Assembly: GCA_963662895.1 (NCBI GenBank)
Contig: OY759982.1
Coordinates: 2,728,001-2,792,000 of the forward strand
Length of the DNA stretch: 64,000 nt
Direction of reading: 5' to 3'
Source: GWE2-42-39 sp963662895
GTDB lineage: Bacteria > Bacteroidota > Bacteroidia > Bacteroidales > Prolixibacteraceae
The notes below the pieces were generated by a model. The model saw only the letters and a program-made list of their open reading frames with translations, was not told the origin of the DNA and ran no database searches. Position 1 is the first letter of the stretch. Each line of letters opens with the position of its first letter. This document shows positions 16,588 to 25,995 of this stretch, piece after piece. A program made the translations under genes and the position numbers.

Positions 16588-18798
16588 TTAATACGTTTCA
16601 CCTTCCATTAACCATTTCAGATTAAACACAGCCAGGTTTATTTCGTCGTACAATTCTTTGTTACCCCCCTCGTAAAGCAGGAATATTGTTCCGTCTTTTC
16701 CAACAGCCAGCGACGAATAAGCGCTGTCACTTGCATCAATCAGCCGTTTTACCGGCCATGTAGCCGTCCCGTTAAACGAAGCCCAGACAGTCATCTGGTA
16801 ACGCCAGCCCCCTTTCCAGTCGGGAATACTGAACAACAACACGTCTTTTGCATTGATGATCCCATCGGGAACCCTCACCAGCCCCGCTTTACATCCATAG
16901 CTGGGTTTACTTCCGTATTTAAAATAGAAAGGTTCACCTATTTCATACAATTCATCGGAAACGCTCCAGTCCACATACCGGTTGCCCCCGTCATAGCTCC
17001 AGGCGATCCGTCGCTTATGGTCAACCGACATATGCGATCTCGAGTTATAATATACGCGCCCGTCCGACAATTCGGCAACAGCACCTTCGCCGGTACCCGT
17101 CATAATTGCATCGCTCACCTGCCAGTTTTTCCCATTATCGTCGCTGTAAATGGAGGTATTGTAATTATACATCCAGTATTCCTGGGCATTGTCGCCTTTG
17201 GGCGGCTGAATTCTCCCGGCAATGATCAGACGGCCTTCGTGTTCGCCATGTTTCAACCGGATACCGGGTTCCATCGAAATAATATTTATCGGAGCACTGC
17301 CATAAACACCATGTCCCATAGCATTCGGCTTTATAACAACATCTTCCTTTTTCCATGTTTCTCCTTTGTCGGAACTTCTGTAAATACAGGGTTTCTCTAC
17401 TGATGGAGAAAGAACGGTCAATTCGCCGGTTTCATCATTGAATAATACATTGCCCCCTAAATATTCACCGGGAACAGCTTCCTTTGAAGGAGTCCATGTT
17501 TTCCCGTTGTCTACACTTTCTCTAAATAATGAACCTGCTTTAGCAAAAGCATATACCGTCCCGTCGGGCGAAGCAATAATGATGGGCATTCTGATATTTT
17601 TTTCGCCGGCTTCGGTTTTAAAAAGAGTTTGTTTTTGAAAATATGGTTTTTCACCCTTTGCGTCGACCAACTGCTTAGCAACCATCGCATCCAGTTCGTT
17701 TATCCTAAAACGGGTGCTTACCACAGAGTGTTTTCGTTGATCATCCCAATATTTAATATAGGTAGTGGCAACAATCGTCCCGTCGGGCAGGATTTCCATA
17801 CCCGGATAGCCACAGTCCCAACCGGCATAGCTGTTCAGTAGTTTAACACGGTATTCCCCAGGGTTCCCGTTTTTTATATCATCGTAAGTCCCTACCCAGG
17901 CCACAAAATGTCCTTTTGCAGGGCTATTAAGTGCAACATCCCGAAAGGCAATAACCAAGCCTCCGTCTTTCGTATAAACACCCATATGCCGGTCGCCGGT
18001 AAGCCCCCAGGGCGTATCCACCGGTTCTGACCAGCTTTTCCCTTCATCATTACTAAACATCATCAGGCTCCGCCCTTTATGACCATTTTCACGCATCAGG
18101 CAACACAACTCTTTCTGATTGGGTGAACGGAACACAAAAGGTTCGCAAGGGTTCTTTCCGTCCACGTCGGCAATTACTTCCGGTTCCGACCAGCTCATCC
18201 CTCCATCCCCGGTTTTGGTTTGCAATACAACAAGTGATTCTCCCTTCCGGCGGTGATAAAACCCCATGTAATTCCCGTCACTAAGCCGGACAATACTACT
18301 GAATGTCATTACACATTCAAAGCCCAAAGCCGGAAGTTCGGTCCATGTCTTTCCCCCATCTTCGCTCATGACCCGCGGCATATCAGATTGGGCCGAAAAA
18401 ATCCACAAACGTACTTTTCCTGTTTTCATATCCAGCATCCGGTAAATGCCTGGGCAATTTTTATGTTTGGTAATCCCTTCCGGAAGCCGGTCATCCACCC
18501 GTTCCCAGTTCAGTCCCCCGTCGTGGCTTACAGCCATTGGCCCGGCATGTCCCCCATGACCAATAGTCCATACACAATACATGGTTTTCCCGTCAGCCAG
18601 CAACACCGTAGTCGGGTGTCCCTGGTAAACTTCTTCTGTCCCTTCAGCAATAACAACCTGCCGGTTGGTTTCCCCGGAGATATCAATGATTGGCAAATCG
18701 GGTTGTTCCTGTGCAAAACTAAAATTAGCAATCAAAAAGAAGCATAAAACGAACAAATGAGTGATCTCAATTCTTGAAAAAAACGTTTTCAAGTTCAT
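16588..18798 (-). CDS. Secreted tandem BNR/sialidase-like double beta-propeller protein
   Basis: A 736-aa protein with a signal peptide ending near FSFAQ. It is built of two propeller halves. Residues about 45-370 carry Asp boxes SHDGGLNW, SEDGGKTW and SNDEGKSW. Residues about 385-736 carry SVDNGKTW, SSDKGETW and SDDNGKNW. In the C-terminal half IRMP (Arg403) sits where sialidases have FRIP, and SAYSSL matches the Tyr-nucleophile region. In the N-terminal half the equivalent place is GHP (60-62), so the Arg is lost. The second propeller may be catalytic on sialic acid or a related keto sugar and the first a binding or dead module. It lies inside the sialidase operon, 20 bp after a small peptide gene. 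Its exact activity cannot be assigned. Confidence 0.85.
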   Translation of the reverse strand: MNLKTFFSRIEITHLFVLCFFLIANFSFAQEQPDLPIIDISGETNRQVVIAEGTEEVYQGHPTTVLLADGKTMYCVWTIGHGGHAGPMAVSHDGGLNWERVDDRLPEGITKHKNCPGIYRMLDMKTGKVRLWIFSAQSDMPRVMSEDGGKTWTELPALGFECVMTFSSIVRLSDGNYMGFYHRRKGESLVVLQTKTGDGGMSWSEPEVIADVDGKNPCEPFVFRSPNQKELCCLMRENGHKGRSLMMFSNDEGKSWSEPVDTPWGLTGDRHMGVYTKDGGLVIAFRDVALNSPAKGHFVAWVGTYDDIKNGNPGEYRVKLLNSYAGWDCGYPGMEILPDGTIVATTYIKYWDDQRKHSVVSTRFRINELDAMVAKQLVDAKGEKPYFQKQTLFKTEAGEKNIRMPIIIASPDGTVYAFAKAGSLFRESVDNGKTWTPSKEAVPGEYLGGNVLFNDETGELTVLSPSVEKPCIYRSSDKGETWKKEDVVIKPNAMGHGVYGSAPINIISMEPGIRLKHGEHEGRLIIAGRIQPPKGDNAQEYWMYNYNTSIYSDDNGKNWQVSDAIMTGTGEGAVAELSDGRVYYNSRSHMSVDHKRRIAWSYDGGNRYVDWSVSDELYEIGEPFYFKYGSKPSYGCKAGLVRVPDGIINAKDVLLFSIPDWKGGWRYQMTVWASFNGTATWPVKRLIDASDSAYSSLAVGKDGTIFLLYEGGNKELYDEINLAVFNLKWLMEGETY

Positions 18799-18817
18799 AA
18801 TAGTTTGGTTTTACAGG

Positions 18818-19015
18818 TTAATTTATCAAATACATTGGATATTTTTCCTTTATTTTTCCTGAAAACAGTTCTTCTTTCGGGGGATGGACACGAACAAGAG
18901 AGATCTTCTTTTGCCTTTCCTGGGAAATCGCATCAAGATTATTCAGATACAATTGCCCAAAATCATTTTCACCGAAAATAAAGGACAGCAACAAAATCAG
19001 TATAATTCGTCTCAT
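18818..19015 (-). CDS. Small secreted peptide of unknown function with HPPK motif
   Basis: A 65-aa product beginning MRRIILILLLSFIFG, a clear signal peptide, with only about 45 residues after it (LYLNNLDAISQERQKKI, then VRVHPPKEELF and a YP near the end). ATG 19015 is used because it starts 10 bp after the sulfatase stop, as expected in an operon; the longer frame would overlap the sulfatase. The family is not recognised. A second short ORF at 36793 carries a very similar VHPPK-[DE]-x-L block, which argues that the motif is real. It could be a peptide cofactor, a remnant N-terminus of a larger enzyme, or a fortuitous ORF. Confidence 0.5.
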   Translation of the reverse strand: MRRIILILLLSFIFGENDFGQLYLNNLDAISQERQKKISLVRVHPPKEELFSGKIKEKYPMYLIN

Positions 19016-19025
19016 CATTTTCTCA

Positions 19026-20432
19026 TTAAAGGTCTGGAACCTGATCCGCATTTTCAAGCGGAACATACCTTTTTAATTTATCGATAACCACTTTATTTTC
19101 CTCTGTCCCGGCAACATTATACCATTCGTTCGGGTCACTCTCGTGATCGTACAATTCCTCTGTCCCGTCGGCATATTGAATATACCGCCATCTCGCTGTT
19201 CTTACCGCATGATTTCCTTTCATATATGTCATCAACGCCGGAGGAATACTCTCATCCGGATTTTCTAATAACGGAACCAGGCTAAAACCATCCACATGCT
19301 TAGGAATTGTAAGGCCGCAAAGCTCACACAGGGTCGGATAAATAACCGTCATATCTACAGGTTTATCAATAATGGTATGAGGTTTCGTTAAGCCGGGAGC
19401 GATAACAATGAAAGGAATATGCGTGGATTTTTCCCACAAGGCAAACTTTTCGAAATGTTCTTTTTCCCCCAGATGAAAACCATGGTCGGACCAAAGAATG
19501 ATTATTGTATTATCGCGATAAGGGCTTTTATCCAGCGCATCTATCACTTTTCCGATCATTGCATCAGCAAACGAAGCACAGGCCTGGTATCCCTGCACAT
19601 AATCCCGGTAGGCTTTGGGATCTTCATTCAAAGCTTTCATCATTCCTTCCCAGAACCAATTGGTACTTTTCATCAACTCTCTGGCCCCTTGCGGCAGATC
19701 ATCCAGATCATTTGACAATAATTCAGGCATTCGAACATTATCGTCCGGATATTTATCGAAATATTCCTGCGGTGCAAAAAATGGTGAATGAGGCTTGTAA
19801 ATTCCCACATTCAGGAAAAAGGGCTGGTCAAACTTTTGCTGAAATTTTTGGATGGCATATTCAGCAGTCCGGTAATCGGCTGTTTTTTTTATATCATCAG
19901 GCCAAGCGCCCCAGTCGGTATTTCGGGAACCATACCAATCCAGGCCATTCAGTTTTTTCTCCGGGTAAGGTTCATTAATCGACATCATCAGGTATTCGTG
20001 AAAAGAAGCATTATCGTGAAAAGCCCAGTCTTTATGGTGATGAAATATCTTTCCGGCCCCGCAAACGAAATAGCCGTTTTCTTTAAAATAGCGCTGGATG
20101 GTTTTTACTTTTGGCAAAGCCCCTCTCCAGTCGGAACTGTTTCCGTAAATCCCGGTTTTATGCGGTCGCGTCCCGGTCATCACCGAAGCACGTGAAGGAT
20201 TACAGGCTGGAGAAGAACAGTATGCCTTTTGGAAAAAAACACCACGACTTGCCAATTTTTCAATATTCGGCGTTTTTATCGGGTTATTTTTATCGAACAC
20301 AGACGTCCAATCGTTCATGTCATCGATGGTAATAAACAGGATATTCGGTTTATCGGATGTCTGGACAGAGGCTTTCTCCTGACACGAAAAGATAAGAAAG
20401 GCAAAAAAGATAATAAACGGTAATTTCTTCAT
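19026..20432 (-). CDS. Type I sulfatase lipoprotein (iduronate-2-sulfatase-like)
   Basis: A 468-aa formylglycine sulfatase hydrolysing sulfate esters of glycans. The lipobox Cys17 (LIFSCQEK) suggests membrane anchoring. The calcium-binding start is ILFITIDDMNDW (Asp37/Asp38). The signature CNPSR (Cys77) is the Cys-type site that a maturase converts to formylglycine. A second metal site appears in LWSDHGFHLGE. The DDMNDW start and the GKIFHH segment resemble the iduronate-2-sulfatase-like S1 subfamily. It lies between two sialidase-type genes of the nan operon, so its likely role is removal of sulfate from sialylated mucin-type or glycosaminoglycan chains; the exact position cleaved is unknown. 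No maturase gene is in the window. Confidence 0.92.
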   Translation of the reverse strand: MKKLPFIIFFAFLIFSCQEKASVQTSDKPNILFITIDDMNDWTSVFDKNNPIKTPNIEKLASRGVFFQKAYCSSPACNPSRASVMTGTRPHKTGIYGNSSDWRGALPKVKTIQRYFKENGYFVCGAGKIFHHHKDWAFHDNASFHEYLMMSINEPYPEKKLNGLDWYGSRNTDWGAWPDDIKKTADYRTAEYAIQKFQQKFDQPFFLNVGIYKPHSPFFAPQEYFDKYPDDNVRMPELLSNDLDDLPQGARELMKSTNWFWEGMMKALNEDPKAYRDYVQGYQACASFADAMIGKVIDALDKSPYRDNTIIILWSDHGFHLGEKEHFEKFALWEKSTHIPFIVIAPGLTKPHTIIDKPVDMTVIYPTLCELCGLTIPKHVDGFSLVPLLENPDESIPPALMTYMKGNHAVRTARWRYIQYADGTEELYDHESDPNEWYNVAGTEENKVVIDKLKRYVPLENADQVPDL

Positions 20433-20485
20433 CAGTATATATTTATGGAATTAATAAAGACCGATACTGGATACTGGATTTCACC

Positions 20486-21637
20486 TTATTCCAAATTTTT
20501 TAAAAGAACGACATCAAAACAGATCGTCTCATATACATTTTTCTGCCCGGTTTCATATAACAAACCGATTTTATTTCCAGGTAATTTCACCAGACATGAA
20601 TAAGCCGATGGTTTTTCATTGATCAACCTGGCGACTTTCCACGAATGGCAGTCATCATCACTGATTTTTATGGTCATGTGTGTCCGTCCGACCAGAACAG
20701 CAGGATTTGAAAATAGATGAAGCGGTTTGCCTTTATAAGTTCCGTAGCTTAAAATACTGGCCTGGCAACGCGATTCAACCAACTGAAAATCATGTTCTAT
20801 TTCGCTCCATGTTTCGCCACCATCTTTACTGTACGATATGGCACGGCAATACTTATCGTTGTACGAACGCATATTCATAATCAGAGTTCCATCTGATAAC
20901 TCAGTAACCTGGCTTTCGTTACAGCCGGGAGTAATTGACTGGCTCATTTTCCAGTTTTTACCATGATCGTCAGAAATAAGTACATGTGCCCCATAGCCGT
21001 ATGGGCCTTTGCGGATATTTCCGTTTGGGTCATCGTAACTATGATTGGCCGGCACTATCAAACGTCCTCTGTACTTTCCATTTTTTATCTGAATAGCAAA
21101 GCCGGGACCGGTGGCATACCATCCCCATGATGGATTCCGGCAGGTTGCCGACATGTCCTGAGGTTTAGACCAGTTCAGTCCATCGTCATCAGAAAAACAC
21201 AGGTAAGGTAAACGCGGGTATTCCGATTTTTTGTGAATAATTTCCCCTTCTCCGTCTTCCCCGTAATTCCAGGTCATCCATAACCAGATACGCCCGGTTA
21301 CTTCATCAACCACAGGACATGGATTTCCACAGGTATTTAGTTCATCGTTCCACACGACGATTTCTTTGGCCCAGCTTTTCCCGTTATCTTCAGACCGCCT
21401 TAATACAATATCAATATCACCACTGTCTCCTCTGCCGTTCCGTCCTTCAGCAAAAGCTAAAACGGTTCCCGCTTTGCTCACAATAACCGACGGGATGCGG
21501 TACCCTTTGTAAGCTCCTTCCCCGGTTACCCATAGTTTCTGACTTTTTAGTACCTGTGCAAAACCATTAAACGAATGAAGGTTTATCCCGATAAAAAAAG
21601 ATAAAAGCAACAACCAATATTTACACATTTTCTTCAT
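20486..21637 (-). CDS. Exo-alpha-sialidase (GH33), single-domain
   Basis: A 383-aa secreted sialidase. After the signal peptide (to about FNGFAQ) comes the propeller with GYRIPS (Arg47), GDIDIVLRRSEDNGKSW, and further Asp boxes SDDDGLNW, SDDHGKNW and SKDGGETW. The catalytic Glu (LVESRCQAS) and Tyr (SAYSCLV) are both present, as is the third Arg region (GRTHMTIKIS), so the enzyme should be active. It lacks the N-terminal domain of the sialidase at 14846. It sits 45 bp after the lyase gene and 53 bp before the sulfatase gene. It releases Neu5Ac for the symporter-lyase part of the operon. Confidence 0.94.
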   Translation of the reverse strand: MKKMCKYWLLLLSFFIGINLHSFNGFAQVLKSQKLWVTGEGAYKGYRIPSVIVSKAGTVLAFAEGRNGRGDSGDIDIVLRRSEDNGKSWAKEIVVWNDELNTCGNPCPVVDEVTGRIWLWMTWNYGEDGEGEIIHKKSEYPRLPYLCFSDDDGLNWSKPQDMSATCRNPSWGWYATGPGFAIQIKNGKYRGRLIVPANHSYDDPNGNIRKGPYGYGAHVLISDDHGKNWKMSQSITPGCNESQVTELSDGTLIMNMRSYNDKYCRAISYSKDGGETWSEIEHDFQLVESRCQASILSYGTYKGKPLHLFSNPAVLVGRTHMTIKISDDDCHSWKVARLINEKPSAYSCLVKLPGNKIGLLYETGQKNVYETICFDVVLLKNLE

Positions 21638-21682
21638 TATAGATTAAATTATTCGACTTGACACCAGTTCCTTCTCAAAAAT

Positions 21683-22594
21683 TCACTTTTTGCTGAAGTC
21701 AAAAAAACCAATATCTTCCAACTCTTTCTTATACTGATCAAATTCTTTATCAGTAAGGTTACGGGCCGGAGCCCTTAATGGCCCGCAATCCAGTCCAACC
21801 ATTTTCATCACAGCCTTTCCTCCAATTACACCACCGCCATAACGGATCAGTATTTCAATGAATTTTACCGATATTGACTGGAACGACCTGGCTGTTTCCA
21901 TATCTCCGGATTTATAAGCATCCATTAACTTATGGTACACGGACGCCATGTAATTATATGTACTTCCGATAGCTGCCTGAGCGCCCATACTCAGGCCACA
22001 CAATAGTTCTTCGTCGAAACCATGAAGAATATCCCATTTTCCACCGTCGAGCTGAATACATTGCAACATTTCCATCATGTTCCGGTGTGTAAACTTAATT
22101 CCTGCCAGGTTCGGTATTACCAATTGAGCCTTCTTTAAAAAATCCGGCATCGGAAGCCAAACATCAGAAACAGTCGGAATGTGATAATAATAAAACGGAA
22201 GTTCCGGAGAGCCGGCAGCAACTTCGACACAAAACCGCACTAAATCGTCAATATTTCCCGGTTTCAGGAACATTGGGCCCATACATCCCACGGCATAAGC
22301 CCCGATTTGTTGTGCATGTTGCGCCAGCTTTTTCGATTGCACCGCAGAAGTGGTACCTACATGAACGATTACCTTAAAATCAGACGTCTGCTCTTTTATC
22401 CATTGTTCAGCCACAGCCATCCGTTCTTCCAAACTCATCAACATCCCTTCGCCGGTAGTTCCGCAAATGAATACCCCGGTAATGCCGTCTTCTTTTAATT
22501 TTGCTGCATATGGAACGATTAGGTCCAAATTAAGCAAACCATCTCCATACATGGGAGTATATGGTGCTGCAATCAATCCTTTTAGTTTCTGCAT
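21683..22594 (-). CDS. nanA: N-acetylneuraminate lyase
   Basis: A 303-aa class I aldolase of the DHDPS/NAL family, splitting N-acetylneuraminate to N-acetylmannosamine and pyruvate in the cytoplasm (EC 4.1.3.3). Visible are the carboxylate-binding loop GTTGE (45-49), the catalytic Tyr in YYYHIP (Tyr137) and the Schiff-base Lys in GIKFTH (Lys167), each at the position usual for the family. It sits between the NanM-symporter fusion and a sialidase, with 18-bp and 45-bp gaps, so lyase activity is better supported than dihydrodipicolinate synthesis. It has no signal peptide. The products would need ManNAc epimerase/kinase functions encoded elsewhere. Confidence 0.93.
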   Translation of the reverse strand: MQKLKGLIAAPYTPMYGDGLLNLDLIVPYAAKLKEDGITGVFICGTTGEGMLMSLEERMAVAEQWIKEQTSDFKVIVHVGTTSAVQSKKLAQHAQQIGAYAVGCMGPMFLKPGNIDDLVRFCVEVAAGSPELPFYYYHIPTVSDVWLPMPDFLKKAQLVIPNLAGIKFTHRNMMEMLQCIQLDGGKWDILHGFDEELLCGLSMGAQAAIGSTYNYMASVYHKLMDAYKSGDMETARSFQSISVKFIEILIRYGGGVIGGKAVMKMVGLDCGPLRAPARNLTDKEFDQYKKELEDIGFFDFSKK

Positions 22595-22612
22595 TTTTAA
22601 TACTTATTATAT

Positions 22613-25282
22613 TTATTTTAAATTCCAGATGGTTAATCCATCTATCTCTTCATTTTTCTGAGAAAAAAACAAACTTCCCAGCCATCCGAAAACAAAACAG
22701 GAGACAACGCCGGTAGCTGTATAAAGCAATAAATGAACAGAATGGCTGTTGCTTACTATTATTTGGACAATGATACTGGTAACGATCCCAATGAAAGCGC
22801 CTTTAACATTCGCCCTGCGGGTCAGTATCCCAAGCAGGAAAAGGCCTCCCAAACTACCAATAAGAAGCCCTATTAATTTATTAAACTCGTCCCATAGCGA
22901 CTGAATGTTCCAGGTAGCCATAAACAATGCAAACAAAGTACCTGAAAGACCAACGATGAAAGTCGTTATCCTGGCAATTTTTAGCCGGGATACTTTTGAT
23001 GTCAAACCAAAACGAAAATGAATATCTGTGGAATATGCAGTAGCTGCTGAATTCATACTACTGGAAAGGCTGCTCATGGCTGCTGCAAAAATCCCGGCGA
23101 TCAGCAGTCCGGAAAGGCCGGTGGGTAATTCCGTAGCGATAAACCATGGAAATATTGAATCTGCATTTTCCAAAGCCGGATTGTTTAACCCCGGATAATT
23201 ACGGTAAAAAACAAATAAAGCTGTTCCGATCGAAAAAAACAGGATCGTAGCAGGGATTGTCAGCCAGGCGTTAGTCCAAACACTTTGCCGGGCCTTTTTC
23301 TCCGTTTGCGTGGTCAGGTAACGCTGTACCATTGTCTGATCTGTTCCGTAAGTGGTGATATTCGTGAACACACCTCCGGCCAGCATAACCCAAACTGTTG
23401 GTTCCCTGAGGGTCATTCTCAAATCGAGCAGGTTAAACTTATGAGCAGAAGCAGCAGTCTCAAAAATCGCCGGCAACCCCCCGTCAACGGCTCCTGACAT
23501 CAGGAACAAAGCCACTACTGCCCCGAAAAGCAATACAATCACCTGTATCACATCGGTCCAGATAACAGCCTCGATGCCTCCCATTAAGGTATAAACCAAA
23601 CTTATTATCCCCATCAGGATAATACATAAAAAAACATCCATCCCTGTTACCACATTCAATGCCAGAGAGGGAAGTAACAAAACAACTCCCATTCGCCCGA
23701 TTTGAAAAAGAATAAAGGATATACTCCCCAGTAGACGGATCGTCAGGTTATACCTTTTTTCAAGATATTCATAAGCTGTAGTTACATTTAGCTTTCTGTA
23801 AAAAGGAATAAAAAGAATGATAATTGCAGGCGCAACTAAAAAAATAGACATGTTAAAAACAAAATACGACCAGTCGGTAGCATAAGTTTTTGCAGGAATT
23901 GCCATAAATGTGATCGCACTCAGGGCAGTCCCAAAAAGGCTTAAGCCTGCTGCCCACCAGGGAACACGTCCTCCCCCTTTAAAATAATCGTCCGTACTTT
24001 TTTGTTTCCTGGAAAAACAATATCCGATGACAATCAATACAAAAAAATAAATAAACAGTACAACCGTATTTAACCGACCAAAACTGAAAGACTGCGTAAC
24101 CGGCATGATACTATATATCTCCGGGGTACGAATCCCCGGTTTAATTTCTCCGCTTGTAAGGATACCCCCGTTTTTCCAGGGAACAACATTGCTCGTAACC
24201 GGACAAAAAGTATCAAACTTACCGGCGGAAATAATGGTATTTGTAATCGTATTATATAGTAAAATATCCTTTGAAAACCCGGGATGTTCCGTATAATAAC
24301 GAATACGGTTTGCTTTGTACAAAGCAATATCTGAGGTATCGCGAAGCCTAAGTACTTCGTTAAACTGCTCTCTTAACTGCTGTTCTTTTAATAAAAGATC
24401 GCCTTGTGCCCCTCCAATAAAAACAATATTACTCGCACCAACAGGAAACGCAGTGCCCGCCATGACCGGAAAATTCATCGAGCCTGCAGTTGCTAACTGA
24501 TTCCATTGCTTCAACACAGGATCATATAAAAAACCATCCGAAAAGACTGTGATCTTTTTATCATGGTCAACATTTCGTCCGCTAAAAAGAAAAACACACG
24601 GACGGGTCCCGTTGGATTGTGCCACAGCAACTGAAAAAATCCTCCCTACACCTGGAAAAGCAGGAAGCCTCTCCCATTTAAAATCGGTCGAATTTTCTTT
24701 CGACAGGTTCAAACAAAAAAAATGATTCCCGCTATCAATACCGTCTGGCGAAGATGAACCACCAACAACATAAACTATATTGTCTATCAGAACTGCCGAA
24801 GAAAAACTTAATGGTACCGGTAAATCGGGATAATTTTCAAAATCTATCTCATGCTGTGAGTCATTCCACCGTATCAAAAAAACTTTTGAAAAACAGTGAT
24901 CCTGATCATTCCCCCCAATACACAATACCCCGTCAGACAAAGAAACAGAAGAGCCATAAGCAACAGGAAACGGCAAATTGAAAAACTCATTCCGAAAAGT
25001 CAAACTATCCGCCGTAATATCATATACATAAATCCGGCCGTGAAAATTCTTAATGCCTCCTTCCCATGGTTTTTTATCCGGGAAATTCGCACCACCGGCA
25101 ATAATTAATTTGCCATCTGCTATCCCGGAAAATGCACCAGCCAGTCCTGGATTTATTTGTCCTGAATAAGTCCGCGGCAACTGAGCCAGATGGATCACAT
25201 CAAACCGAACATCCTTTTTATTAACACTATAAACATTTACCCAAAATAACACAAATAGTATTATACAAATCGTTGTCTTCAT
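22613..25282 (-). CDS. NanM-like mutarotase propeller fused to sodium:solute symporter (sialic acid importer)
   Basis: An 889-aa fusion. After a signal-like segment (to about 20), residues about 25-390 form a Kelch-type propeller with LIIAGGANFPDKKPWEGG, VLCIGGND, VYVVGGSSS and VFIGGAQGD, typical of the N-acetylneuraminate epimerase/cyclically permuted mutarotase family. From about residue 400 there are some 13 membrane helices of the SSS family, including SRKQKSTDDYFKGGGRVPWW and YTLMGGIEAVIWTDVIQ. The propeller would convert the released alpha anomer to the form carried by the sodium symporter. The topology signal puts the propeller outside the cytoplasm. Fusing anomerase and importer in one chain couples the two steps. 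It is the second gene of the operon, three bases after the regulator. Confidence 0.92.
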   Translation of the reverse strand: MKTTICIILFVLFWVNVYSVNKKDVRFDVIHLAQLPRTYSGQINPGLAGAFSGIADGKLIIAGGANFPDKKPWEGGIKNFHGRIYVYDITADSLTFRNEFFNLPFPVAYGSSVSLSDGVLCIGGNDQDHCFSKVFLIRWNDSQHEIDFENYPDLPVPLSFSSAVLIDNIVYVVGGSSSPDGIDSGNHFFCLNLSKENSTDFKWERLPAFPGVGRIFSVAVAQSNGTRPCVFLFSGRNVDHDKKITVFSDGFLYDPVLKQWNQLATAGSMNFPVMAGTAFPVGASNIVFIGGAQGDLLLKEQQLREQFNEVLRLRDTSDIALYKANRIRYYTEHPGFSKDILLYNTITNTIISAGKFDTFCPVTSNVVPWKNGGILTSGEIKPGIRTPEIYSIMPVTQSFSFGRLNTVVLFIYFFVLIVIGYCFSRKQKSTDDYFKGGGRVPWWAAGLSLFGTALSAITFMAIPAKTYATDWSYFVFNMSIFLVAPAIIILFIPFYRKLNVTTAYEYLEKRYNLTIRLLGSISFILFQIGRMGVVLLLPSLALNVVTGMDVFLCIILMGIISLVYTLMGGIEAVIWTDVIQVIVLLFGAVVALFLMSGAVDGGLPAIFETAASAHKFNLLDLRMTLREPTVWVMLAGGVFTNITTYGTDQTMVQRYLTTQTEKKARQSVWTNAWLTIPATILFFSIGTALFVFYRNYPGLNNPALENADSIFPWFIATELPTGLSGLLIAGIFAAAMSSLSSSMNSAATAYSTDIHFRFGLTSKVSRLKIARITTFIVGLSGTLFALFMATWNIQSLWDEFNKLIGLLIGSLGGLFLLGILTRRANVKGAFIGIVTSIIVQIIVSNSHSVHLLLYTATGVVSCFVFGWLGSLFFSQKNEEIDGLTIWNLK

Positions 25283-25285
25283 AAA

Positions 25286-25993
25286 TTAAACTTCTCTGTA
25301 AATAAATTCCATATAAGGCTGAAGATGAATTTTTATAGCATTTCTGTACCCTTCGGTATCACGCTCTCTGACAAATCCGTATAAATCCCTGTGTGTTATA
25401 ATTTTCCCATCCATGATAAGGCGCTTGTTTACCGGTTCGAAATAATTTTCATAATTAATTTTTGCAAATTGAAAAATCGGATAAATAATTTGCTGAAACT
25501 GTATAATGAAATTATTGCCGGATATCTCGTATATTTTTTTGTGGAAAGTAGTCTCATGCTCTACCGTTGGGTTATATTTCATGGCTTCCTGCGACCGGAC
25601 AATGTCTTCCAGTTCTTCAACCTTCCGGTCGTCAAGATTTTTAAATAAAAAATCAGTAAGACCTATTTCCAGTGCAATTCGCATACCCATCATATCAACA
25701 ATGGCACCTTCACTTAACAAATAAGGTTCAATCACTTTTTCGAAACCTGAAAGCAAAGAAGGTTCCTGAATAACAATTCCCTTCCTGGTACGTGATTGGA
25801 CAATTCCAAGCATTCTTAAACGGCTTAATGCTTCCCTCAGGACATTCCGGCTGATTCCCAATTCACCGGAAAGCTCCATTTCGTTAGGAAGAGAATCCCC
25901 CGGAACCAGCTTTTTCTCTTTGATATAATCTAAAATGGACATTTCAACCTTATCAACAAGAGTAACTGTGCGATTATCTATTTTAAAGCTCAT
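25286..25993 (-). CDS. GntR/FadR-family transcriptional regulator of the sialic-acid operon
   Basis: A 235-aa repressor-type protein. A winged helix-turn-helix at about 10-75 (LVPGDSLPNEMELSGELGIS, then RNVLREALSRLRMLGIV) is followed by an all-helical FCD ligand-binding domain with metal-type residues (ETTFHKKIYEISGN; THRDLYGFV; HLQPYMEFI). FCD regulators bind small organic acids. As first gene of the operon, with only 3 bp to the importer, it should sense sialic acid or ManNAc and control the operon, playing the part of NanR. A 13-bp palindrome ends 2 bp before its ATG and is a candidate self-binding site. Confidence 0.88.
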   Translation of the reverse strand: MSFKIDNRTVTLVDKVEMSILDYIKEKKLVPGDSLPNEMELSGELGISRNVLREALSRLRMLGIVQSRTRKGIVIQEPSLLSGFEKVIEPYLLSEGAIVDMMGMRIALEIGLTDFLFKNLDDRKVEELEDIVRSQEAMKYNPTVEHETTFHKKIYEISGNNFIIQFQQIIYPIFQFAKINYENYFEPVNKRLIMDGKIITHRDLYGFVRERDTEGYRNAIKIHLQPYMEFIYREV

Positions 25994-25995
25994 AT

